Assembly: GCA_964459495.1 (NCBI GenBank)
Contig: CAYWNK010000069.1
Location: forward strand, 1 to 23,725
DNA from: CAYWNK01 sp964459495
GTDB taxonomy: Bacteria; Planctomycetota; UBA1135; GCA-002686595
Direction: 5' to 3'
DNA: 23,725 nucleotides
Below the pieces are notes generated by a model that had not been told where the DNA came from, ran no database searches, and saw only the letters and a program-made list of their open reading frames with translations. A program made the position numbers and the translations under genes. The first letter of the stretch is position 1; each line of letters starts with the position of its first letter. This document shows, one piece after another, positions 16,861 to 23,725 of this stretch.

Positions 16861-17726
16861 CTCAAAGTCCTCTTGAATCGTGGTTGGTACTAGACTGACG
16901 GAATGCCATCGAAGGCCCAAGCGTGCAAGGTTTGGCGGTTTTGACCGGTTTTTCCCTCGAGCAGTACGACTGACAACCGCGCGCAGCCTGCATCTAAGGG
17001 CTGCCAATACTGTCCGGGCACCGTACTCCCCGGATCGCTCTTGCGGAACGCGGGTCGCGGCAACCGTATTGGTCAGGTTCGAGCCCAGACCGCACAGACG
17101 CAGGGGATCCGGGTAGCAAGCCTGAAACACCCCGGAGGAGTAGGCCGTGATGGCTTCGCTGGCGTCGAGGGTCACCAGGTCACGGGAAGCTCTTTGGGTT
17201 CCGAAGACCAGATTCGTGCGGTTGGCAAGCGAGCCATTCTCGTTGATCCAGACCGTGTGCCCGCCGCCCTTCGCGCTCTTGGGCCGCTGCAGCCTGTTCC
17301 GCATGTGCGAGGCCACGGCCGCGGCCTGGCGCTGCGCCGCTAGGGAAGAGCATTGCGCACGGTGCTCGAGCGCGAGCGTCTGCCGATGTACAGGCGCGGC
17401 ATGCTCCGGGCCTTGCTCTTGATGGAGCCGCGCTGCGACCGTTTCGAGCAGGGGGACGCGAGCGAGCAATTGGCGCGGCCTAGCGCCATGGCGGGCCTGC
17501 GCGCGGCGGAAGAAGCCAGCGGGGGTCCCGATGCCGGGCGGCCCCATGGGCAGCCCCGCGGGTGGAAGGAGGCTCGGTTTCTCGATCCGAGAGGCCGGTG
17601 GCGATGCGCAAAGAGCTCGTGGAGGAACTCATCAAAGAAGGTGGAGGCTCCGAAACTGGGTCCCTGGCAGTGGGTAGTAGGGATCGGTAACGCTGTTCTC
17701 GCCACTCGCACTCGTCAATCCTACAC
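16861..17726. other. Divergent intergenic region with an unexplained open frame
   Basis: Between the polysaccharide lyase (minus) and the subtilase (plus) no gene is recognised. The minus-strand frame of the lyase continues upstream to 17547 without a stop; the part about 17080-17280 has coding-like codons (TVWINENGSLANRTNLVFG, LRLCGLGSNLTNTVAATR). It may be a relic joined to the lyase frame by chance. A tiny plus-strand frame of 28 codons (17604-17690) beginning MRKELVEELIKEGGG is another coding-like trace. Both neighbours presumably have their promoters here. Confidence 0.45.
16868..16872 (-). promoter_or_regulatory. Ribosome binding site that fixes the lyase start
   Basis: On the minus strand GAGGA lies seven bases before the ATG at 16860, which begins the signal peptide MVHSMHTLLFGIMM. 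This is the main reason to reject the much longer frame that starts at 17547. Confidence 0.7.
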
Positions 17727-19664
17727 ATGCAGAAGTTCGCAGTCCCTCTCACGCTCGCCACCCTGTCACTGGTCCCCGCCATGGGCCAGGAGCTCCAGCC
17801 TCGCAGTCCGCTCGACACTGGTGAGGTGCGCGTGATTCCATTCCCCGCCGAGACTTTCGGCGCGGATCTCGGCCAGCGTCCGATTCCCCTGGCCCCACTC
17901 CCGGTGGCGACCCATGCGATGGGGCGGCGCCTGACGCTCAAGTTTGTCGACTCCGCCCGCGCCCGGTCCGATGGTTCCGGGGGGATCGAGTCGCGTGCGG
18001 GCGAGGATCTCTCAGCGATCGATGCGTTGGCGACGCAGCTGGGCGTGGAGCTCGGGTTCGAACCGCTGATTGGGCTAGCTGAAAGCAAGCTGTCCGCCCT
18101 CGAGGCGCGCGCCGCTGCGCGCTCTGGTCGCCAGCAACCAGACCTTGCGGGAATGTACGTCGTGCGCCTGGCCGACAACTCTGTTGACGAGCTGGAGCGC
18201 ATCGGGAACCGCCTGCGCGCCATACCGATCGTCGAGTGGGTCTGGATCGAGACGCTCGCGGTCCCTCCGCCGAACGACATCCCCCCGACGACGCGCGACC
18301 TCGAGCCGAACCAGGCCTATCGCGGTCCCGATCCAGGCATCGACGTCGACTACGCCTGGAGCATTGGTGCACGTGGCGCGGGCATCCGCCTATCCGACTG
18401 TGAGTACGGTTGGGACGCAGACCACGAAGACTTGAACGACATCGACATTCACATCGAGGCCGGGCAGACCATTCCGAGCTGGGTCTATAGCAACGGTTGG
18501 CACCACCACGGAACCGCCGTGCTCGGCGAGACGTCTTCCCAAGACAACGGGTACGGCTGCAGTGGAATCGTGCCGGATGCCGAGGTCTATACCTGGCCCG
18601 AGTGGTCGGACGAAGAAGGTGCACGGCGTGTGACGTGCATTGCCAACGCTATCGCGGACTCTGACGTGGGCGACGTTGTGCTCTTGGAGATGCAGACGTC
18701 CGGCGCCGGCGGCGGGTTCGGCCCTGCCGAGCTCAACCCGGCAGTCTGGTCGGTCACCAAGGCTGGGACCGATGCGGGTGTTGTGGTCGTCGGCGCTGCA
18801 GGGAATGGAAACCAAAACCTGGACTCCGCCATCTACGGCACCTACATGGGCTGGGGCGATAGCGGGGCCATCCTCGTGGGCGCCGGATCTGCTGATGCAT
18901 CCCACGACAAGCTGTCGTTCAGCACTTTCGGCAGTCGCATCAACCTGCAAGGCTGGGGCCAATCGGTCTTTACGCTGGGCTACGGCAGCTTTGCCCAATA
19001 CGGGGGCGACGAGCATCAGGCGTACACCTCCGGCTTCAATGGAACGAGCTCCGCATCGCCCTTCGTGGCAGGTGCCGGCGTCGCGATTCAGAGTTACGCG
19101 CTGGCCCAGACCGGTGCTGTGCTTTCGCCAAGCGAGCTGCGCGATCTCTTGATTGCGACCGGCATCCCGCAAGGTACGGGTGGCCATATCGGTCCCTTCG
19201 TCGACTTGGCAGCGGCTCTCGACTTCCTCGACAATTGTCCGCCTCCGAGCAACTACTGCTCGACAAGCCCGAATTCCGCAGGTTCCGGAGCAGTGATCGC
19301 AGCGACTGGCAGCACAAGCCTCACGGCAAACGACCTGACCTTGTCGGCCAACGGCGCGATCCCAGGGGAGTTCGGACTGTTTTTCTACGGCAGCGAGCAG
19401 GCACAGGTGGCTTTTGGCGATGGTCTCCTTTGCATCGCCGGCGGAGCTAGTGGTTTGGTGCGCGTCAGCCCACCGGTCGTCATCGACCCGTTCGGGGTGG
19501 GTGTGCAGCCGATCGACTACGCGCTGCCGCCCTTTGATGGGGGCTCCGGTCAGATCCAGGTCGGGGACGTGTGGAACTGGCAGTTTTGGTACCGAGATCC
19601 CAACGGCCCCGGCGGCTCGGGCTTCAACACCTCCGATGGACTTGAGCTGACGTTCTGTCTCTGA
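17727..19664 (+). CDS. Secreted subtilisin-like serine protease (S8) with shared C-terminal domain
   Basis: A 645-residue exported protease. Signal peptide 1 to about 20 (ending AMGQ), a pro-region to about 190 with an inhibitor-like segment GMYVVRLADNSVDELE, then the S8 catalytic domain (about 205-502). The triad is Asp224 (RLSDCEYG), His261 (HHHGTAV) and Ser441 in GTSSASPF; Asn360 (GAAGNGN) fits the oxyanion hole. All are intact, so it should be active. Residues about 508-645 are the recurrent C-terminal domain, starting NYCSTSPNSAGSG and ending with VWNWQFWYRDPN and GLELTFCL, similar to the end of the protein at 412. The ATG at 17727 begins the signal peptide, without a clear ribosome binding site. 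A hairpin follows the stop codon immediately. Confidence 0.92.
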   Translation: MQKFAVPLTLATLSLVPAMGQELQPRSPLDTGEVRVIPFPAETFGADLGQRPIPLAPLPVATHAMGRRLTLKFVDSARARSDGSGGIESRAGEDLSAIDALATQLGVELGFEPLIGLAESKLSALEARAAARSGRQQPDLAGMYVVRLADNSVDELERIGNRLRAIPIVEWVWIETLAVPPPNDIPPTTRDLEPNQAYRGPDPGIDVDYAWSIGARGAGIRLSDCEYGWDADHEDLNDIDIHIEAGQTIPSWVYSNGWHHHGTAVLGETSSQDNGYGCSGIVPDAEVYTWPEWSDEEGARRVTCIANAIADSDVGDVVLLEMQTSGAGGGFGPAELNPAVWSVTKAGTDAGVVVVGAAGNGNQNLDSAIYGTYMGWGDSGAILVGAGSADASHDKLSFSTFGSRINLQGWGQSVFTLGYGSFAQYGGDEHQAYTSGFNGTSSASPFVAGAGVAIQSYALAQTGAVLSPSELRDLLIATGIPQGTGGHIGPFVDLAAALDFLDNCPPPSNYCSTSPNSAGSGAVIAATGSTSLTANDLTLSANGAIPGEFGLFFYGSEQAQVAFGDGLLCIAGGASGLVRVSPPVVIDPFGVGVQPIDYALPPFDGGSGQIQVGDVWNWQFWYRDPNGPGGSGFNTSDGLELTFCL

Positions 19665-19665
19665 T

Positions 19666-19725
19666 CGGCTGTCACCCCCATCGCGATACGGAGCTGGCAC
19701 CGGATTGCGATGGGGGTGACAGCCG
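19666..19725 (+). terminator. Strong hairpin after the subtilase gene
   Basis: Perfect 19-bp arms, cggctgtcacccccatcgc (19666-19684) and gcgatgggggtgacagccg (19707-19725), with a 22-base loop, starting one base after the stop codon. No U-run follows. It sits between convergent genes and could end transcription from both sides. Confidence 0.7.
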
Positions 19726-19851
19726 GGGCGGAGCTGAAATTCCAGTCCCCGGGTCAGTCGCGCAGTCGACGAGCCGGGCGCCCGGCTCCTTCGTCAACTC
19801 GACAAACAGTCCGATCCCCTGGCGGGAATCCCAGGGCTAGGTACCGCGCGC

Positions 19852-22449
19852 TTAGCTCTGAAGCTCTTTCTTCAGGTGCCGCCAGACAGACCTAGCGAGC
19901 TCGCCATCCCGCAGCACACCCGTTGAAACCATGAGCTTGAAGGCCTTGGGTTCACCGACAAAGCGGGTTTTCAAATCCAACTGAACGCTGTTGCCAGCCA
20001 GGTAGCCTGCTAGCTTTGCCTCGAAGCTGGCAGCGTCGAGCATGAACAGGTCGCCGTTGTGCTTCGCAAGCCAACCGGTGATCTTGCTTGCCCCATTCGC
20101 TGCCTTACCCGCCACATGGACGGCCGCCTTGGCGATTTCCAGGCCTGCAAGGGCGGCCGCACGACCCGCGATGAGGCTCGCTACCTTCGGGTCCGTTTCG
20201 ATGGGCCAGGCCTCGGTCATCTTCTCCGCGGCCTTGAGGGCTACCGTGGCTGATTCGCGTGCGCCGAGGAGCCCCATCATCACCGGGTCGGCCTCAACCG
20301 GGACGCGGATGATCGTTTCATAGCTGGCTTTCACGGCAAGGTATGCCGCGTTCTTGGCCCCGTAGTCGGCGTACTTTGCGGCCTCGATGGCCTTCATCTT
20401 CGGAACCTTGATCAGTGATGCACGCTTGCGATCCTGGATGGCCTTCTTCCAGGCCTTGCGAGCTTTGTCAGAAGCTCGCTTGCTCTGATCCATCTTGTTC
20501 TTGTGGGCCTTGCGCTTGCCCTCAATTCTGGCGCGGGCAGCGTTCATTTTGCCGGTGATCTCCGCCACCTTGTTCTGGGCCTTTTGAATCCCAGATCTTT
20601 GGCTTTCGCGCCGGTCCAGGACGACCTTCTTCTGCGCCTCGATATTGAGATCAAGCTGTTTGACCTTCCCCTTGGCCTTGTCGAGATTTGTCTGGGCCTT
20701 GGCGAAATCGCGCTCGACCTCTTCTGCCCATGCGCGTGCTTTGCCCGCAACCTGATCGTTGAGGGTCCTGGAAAGCTGGTTCTCGAAGCTGGCGTTCACG
20801 CGCCAGCTGGGACGACCGTTGGAGGGAGAGCTCAGGTGATAGGCGATCGAGTAGACGCCGTCGAAGGTCTCCGTTGTGTCGATCACCAGGTTCGTCAGGC
20901 TGCAGTCGATGTCAACCGACCGGCTCAGAGCGAGCAGTTTGGTCGATCCCTTGAGACGGAAGTGCTGGTCGAGTGTTGCGCCTAGGCGAATGTCTACGCT
21001 GGCGCCCTTCAGCGCTATGGCGCCCAGGTCAATGTCCTTGCAGGCACCGACTAAGCTCAGACTGGGGATGACTCCGCCGAGACTGATCGCTCCGTCGACG
21101 TAGGCGATCTCCTGCTCCATCGCGTAGAGTTGGCCACGGATGGCAAAACCCTCGGAGGTTCCAAGGTCGCTGTCGCCCTCGGTCGGGGCGATCTTCAGAT
21201 AGAGATCGCGCAGCTCGAATTCCGGGAGGTTGCTCGCCGGCATGGGTCGCTTGCCCCTGGCGGAGCCGAGTGCCGTGGCAAAAGAGACCAGATCCGCGGA
21301 GCCGATGGAATCGAGACGGCCCTCGAAGAATCCGCCGACAGGTGCTCCGGTGACGGCGTGGAGCTGGAGCTTCGCGGCCAATGCCATCTCCCGCGATCCA
21401 ATGCTGAGACCACCCCGCAGACCGAAGCCGACCCGTTGGGCGGTGTCGATCTCAAGCAAGAGGCGCGGGCTATTCAGGTGCAGCCCCTGGATTCCCAGAA
21501 CGTCGCGCCAGGTCCCCAGGGCTGTACCCAACACCTGCACCTCGGTGACACCTGGCCGCACTTCCGCCACGTCCACACGGCATTCGAAACTCTGAGAATT
21601 CCCTGCGTCACCGCCATCTGCCACGAGGCGAAAGGCCAGGCCAACGCTGGGCTTCCCCCCAACGATGAGGCTTGTCTCACCGGTGACGAAGCGATCGGAG
21701 AGCTCTGCCAAGCGCACCGCCGGGAGGTAGGCGCGCAGTTCCATCGACTCCTCGAGGCGCTTGCGCAGCTCCTTGTCCTCATGGGCCCTCTTCAAGTCGG
21801 AGAAGGAAGCATCCTTGAGCACAGTGCCCTGGAGCAGAACTCCATCGGTCTCGATACCGAGCAAATCGAGGGCCCTTCCGAGTGGAGTCCATTCGCCGGG
21901 CTCCATGCGCGTGACCAAGTTCACGCCACCCGCGACTTCCAGCATGAGTCGGGCGGAGCGGAAGTAGGGCGCGTAGAATGCGGCCACATCCCGGCTCATG
22001 GTCGCCTCGTCCACTCGGACATTGCCTGTGGAGAGAACGACTGCTGTGGGTCCTAGGCGCAGCTCGCCTGCAATGGTCTTCTCCAGAGCGGGGACAAGAT
22101 CCGACAGGCGCGCGGAGGATGCCTCGATTGTGAGAATCCAGCCTGCATTGCCCCCATCGATGTCCTGTTGGACTGGATGGAGCATGGCCCGTGCTGACGA
22201 TCCGAGGAACGACACCGAGCCGAAGATCTCTCCACTGGCCTTGCGCACCGGGGCTTCCAAGGTGAACGGAGCGAGCGCGGTCCCGCTGAGTTCGGGCATG
22301 TCCGCCAGCGGCAGTGGTGCATTCGCCTTCTGTGTATCCGTGCCGAAGAGTGCGGGCCGGGGCGAGGCGAACGCAGCCATGCGCTCTGTGGAGCAAGGTG
22401 AGGCAGCAGCCAGAAAGGCCAAGACCAGTGACGAGGTGGCGATGGGCAT
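19852..22449 (-). CDS. Large exported protein of unknown function with Lys-rich coiled coil
   Basis: I do not recognise a family. The 865-residue protein has a signal peptide (MPIATSSLVLAFLAAASP). Residues about 40-560 are beta-rich, with repeated amphipathic strands such as GQLYAMEQEIAYVDG, GASVDIRLGATLDQHFRLKG and TFDGVYSIAYHLSS, as in secreted beta-sheet scaffolds. Residues about 563-715 are long charged helices rich in Lys and Ala (KGKVKQLDLNIEAQKKVV, KRASDKARKAWKKAIQDRK), predicted coiled coil. Residues 716-745 and 748-778 repeat a motif P[VI]E[AT]DP followed by a Gly/Ala-rich helix. The last 60 residues are again globular. I chose the ATG at 22449 because it begins the signal peptide and has a weak AAGG six bases before it; the frame is open 122 codons further, but those are unlike protein. 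It converges on the subtilase. Confidence 0.7.
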   Translation of the reverse strand: MPIATSSLVLAFLAAASPCSTERMAAFASPRPALFGTDTQKANAPLPLADMPELSGTALAPFTLEAPVRKASGEIFGSVSFLGSSARAMLHPVQQDIDGGNAGWILTIEASSARLSDLVPALEKTIAGELRLGPTAVVLSTGNVRVDEATMSRDVAAFYAPYFRSARLMLEVAGGVNLVTRMEPGEWTPLGRALDLLGIETDGVLLQGTVLKDASFSDLKRAHEDKELRKRLEESMELRAYLPAVRLAELSDRFVTGETSLIVGGKPSVGLAFRLVADGGDAGNSQSFECRVDVAEVRPGVTEVQVLGTALGTWRDVLGIQGLHLNSPRLLLEIDTAQRVGFGLRGGLSIGSREMALAAKLQLHAVTGAPVGGFFEGRLDSIGSADLVSFATALGSARGKRPMPASNLPEFELRDLYLKIAPTEGDSDLGTSEGFAIRGQLYAMEQEIAYVDGAISLGGVIPSLSLVGACKDIDLGAIALKGASVDIRLGATLDQHFRLKGSTKLLALSRSVDIDCSLTNLVIDTTETFDGVYSIAYHLSSPSNGRPSWRVNASFENQLSRTLNDQVAGKARAWAEEVERDFAKAQTNLDKAKGKVKQLDLNIEAQKKVVLDRRESQRSGIQKAQNKVAEITGKMNAARARIEGKRKAHKNKMDQSKRASDKARKAWKKAIQDRKRASLIKVPKMKAIEAAKYADYGAKNAAYLAVKASYETIIRVPVEADPVMMGLLGARESATVALKAAEKMTEAWPIETDPKVASLIAGRAAALAGLEIAKAAVHVAGKAANGASKITGWLAKHNGDLFMLDAASFEAKLAGYLAGNSVQLDLKTRFVGEPKAFKLMVSTGVLRDGELARSVWRHLKKELQS

Positions 22450-22800
22450 GGGAGCCCTTGCGTAGGCGCTGCTAGGAGTCCGTATGTGTTTCCTGGGGTT
22501 TTTTGAGGATCGCCTCGCCCGGGGGGCAGCTTCCCGGGAAACGCGACGAACTTCGGAGTGCAGCAAGCCGCCCAGGCGATGGACATGGCCGCTTGGGTTC
22601 CGAGGGAAGTGCGAGCGGCCTATTGGGCTGGGTGATTCAGACTTGGACCGAGCCCCTGGACATCTCCTGGAAGGCGCATTGGCTGAACTACAGCTGGAGC
22701 TTGAACCCCATCCCCGGTCAGCCCTAGTCAGGCCAGCTACGCAGGTAGGCGGCTCTTGGGCCTCATCCAAGAGAGCAGGGCCTTGCCTCTCACCTGGAAA
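22450..22800. other. Intergenic stretch with an orphan coding-like tail
   Basis: Upstream of the coiled-coil protein gene, on the plus strand, a frame ending at 22727 has almost only G or C in third positions over its last 37 codons (LGWVIQTWTEPLDISW then KAHWLNYSWSLNPIPGQP). No start, signal peptide or family was recognised, so it may be the tail of a decayed gene. The rest shows nothing recognisable. Promoter elements for the minus-strand gene at 22449 should lie in its left end. Confidence 0.4.
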
Positions 22801-22853
22801 CGAGGCCCGGTTCACGTTCCTCCCCGGGGGGGAGGGGCGTGAACCGGGCCTCG
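22801..22853 (-). terminator. Strong hairpin after the YadA-head-like gene
   Basis: Perfect 16-bp arms cgaggcccggttcacg (22801-22816) and cgtgaaccgggcctcg (22838-22853), with an inner 7-bp stem (cctcccc with ggggagg) and a 3-base loop. On the minus strand it begins 14 bases after the stop codon and is followed by UUU. This is the best terminator in the window. Confidence 0.8.
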
Positions 22854-22867
22854 TGCCGCCTTCGAAG

Positions 22868-23725
22868 CTAGTTGTCCTGGAGAAGCGCCCCGGCGGCCCA
22901 ATCGTTCAAGCCGGCTGCAGTCCTTGAGTCACCACCGCTGACGACCGAAGTCTCGCCGCTCGCGGTGTTGTCGGCGCCCCCGACGACGACGCTTCCACCT
23001 TCCATGGCTATGTTGTCGGCACCGCCAACAACGGCTGAAAAGAGGCCGGCGCTTGTGTTGCCGTCGCCGGATACCACAACGGACCCGGGTCCCGTGGCTT
23101 GGTTTCCGATACCGCTCAGTACAACGGAGAGCTGCTCGCTTGCTTGGCCGTTGGACCCGGAGAGCACGATCCCCCCGTTGGCCGAAATGTAGTTTCGGAA
23201 GCCGGAGACGAATCCGCTCACGCTGCTGAAGGTGTTCGCTTCACCCATCACGATGTTGTGGCTCCCGGTGCGGTTCTGGTCGATCGGCACGTCCCCACCC
23301 TGGGAGGTGGTTTCCCCGTAGCCGATGAGGAGGTTGCCGGTGCTGTTGGTCGTTTGGGTGGCGCCGGTTCCGTTGACGATTTGGACGTTCACCCCGGTGA
23401 AGCGAACGGTGTCGATCATGGTGCCGTTAAGGTCATCGGTCTGTACCAGACTCAGCGAGGGCAGGATGGCAGCCAGCTTGGCGGCATTGGTGGGCGAGAG
23501 TGCCGCTTCGAGGGCATCGAGACGATCACTGAGTGTGGCGTTGATCGCCTCCAACTGGGCGATGCGAGTCTGGTTGGCAGCCCGTTCGAATTCCAGGTAG
23601 TTGAAGTTCTCGTTCACCGTATCGGCGTTTGCGACTTGGCCGTTGGTGAAGGCATTCGGAATCTGGGCCTGGGCCGTGGTGGCGGACAGGACGAGGGCGG
23701 AAGCGGCGAAGAGGGGCGTGAAGAG
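22868..23725 (-). CDS. YadA-head-like beta-roll repeat protein (5' end outside window)
   Basis: Exported protein whose first residues lie just beyond the window; the visible part begins inside the signal peptide (LFAASALVLSATTAQAQ), then FTNGQVANADTVNENF, a common opening in exported proteins of this type, and a short coiled coil (about 23610-23520). The rest is a left-handed beta-roll of 15-residue repeats with pattern SVVVxGxxNxAxGxx; eight are visible, for example SVVLSGIGNQATGPG, SVVVSGDGNTSAGLF, SAVVGGADNIAMEGG and SVVVGGADNTASGET. This is the fold of YadA-type adhesin heads. It ends 11 residues after the last repeat with no membrane-anchor domain, so unlike a trimeric autotransporter it would be released or held some other way. 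A strong hairpin follows. Confidence 0.8.
   Translation of the reverse strand, partial: LFTPLFAASALVLSATTAQAQIPNAFTNGQVANADTVNENFNYLEFERAANQTRIAQLEAINATLSDRLDALEAALSPTNAAKLAAILPSLSLVQTDDLNGTMIDTVRFTGVNVQIVNGTGATQTTNSTGNLLIGYGETTSQGGDVPIDQNRTGSHNIVMGEANTFSSVSGFVSGFRNYISANGGIVLSGSNGQASEQLSVVLSGIGNQATGPGSVVVSGDGNTSAGLFSAVVGGADNIAMEGGSVVVGGADNTASGETSVVSGGDSRTAAGLNDWAAGALLQDN

Noticed and set aside
16861..17547. N-terminal extension of the polysaccharide lyase to 17547
   Set aside because: The extension precedes a good ribosome binding site and a signal peptide, and does not resemble part of a lyase.
18390..19700. Long minus-strand open frame across the subtilase
   Set aside because: The plus strand encodes a complete catalytic triad; the minus frame is a codon-bias shadow.
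21130..22056. Plus-strand open frame of 308 codons inside the coiled-coil protein gene
   Set aside because: It is antisense to a continuous exported protein and shows no family motif.
22450..22815. N-terminal extension of the coiled-coil protein to 22815
   Set aside because: The extra 122 codons would precede the signal peptide, have low-quality composition and run into the downstream hairpin of the neighbouring gene.

Overview
The window is GC-rich bacterial chromosome dominated by long, separately transcribed genes for exported proteins. A Planctomycetota origin is the best inference, possibly the deep-branching marine group that includes Saltatorellus, Engelhardtia and Rohdeia. The reasons are the sigma factor plus Ser/Thr kinase-TPR module, the many large signal-peptide proteins, weak ribosome binding sites, and a recurring C-terminal domain ending in a WNFQxWYRD-type motif. 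This is judged from family resemblance without a database search; a myxobacterium-like organism is the main alternative.

Left part (1-5055): a secreted (beta/alpha)8-like glycoside hydrolase candidate (412-2109), a decayed IS91-type transposase end (2201-2390), a putative exported alpha/beta hydrolase (2749-3546, minus), then about 1.5 kb of decayed DNA. That stretch holds the remains of an ECF sigma factor (4272-4680, minus), a possible small gene and two stem-loops.

Centre (5056-11219): a large secreted FG-GAP beta-propeller protein with an unusual Ser/Thr-rich beta-hairpin C-terminus (5056-7608, minus). It is divergent from a tightly spaced pair, an ECF sigma factor (7808-8344) and a membrane Ser/Thr kinase with TPR repeats (8349-11219). 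No anti-sigma gene is present, so the kinase is the obvious regulator of the sigma factor. The 199-bp divergent spacer carries a 12-bp perfect palindrome next to a GGAAC motif.

Right part (11220-23725): decayed DNA with an orphan fragment of the same C-terminal domain as the first gene (11500-11737), then a secreted carboxypeptidase-regulatory-like protein (12054-13445, minus), a lipoprotein (13616-14230, minus) and a second IS91-type relic (14330-14707, plus). These are followed by a family 6 polysaccharide lyase with its catalytic Lys/Arg pair (14788-16860, minus), a secreted subtilisin-like protease carrying the shared C-terminal domain (17727-19664, plus), a secreted protein of unknown function with a Lys-rich coiled coil (19852-22449, minus), and a YadA-head-like repeat protein cut by the window edge (22868 to the end, minus). 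Strong hairpins follow several of these genes.

Together the genes suggest a polysaccharide- and protein-degrading or surface-attached lifestyle, with one dedicated sigma/kinase sensory unit. The best candidates for something undescribed are the sigma/kinase/propeller trio, the shared C-terminal domain as a possible export or anchoring tag, and the unknown coiled-coil protein.
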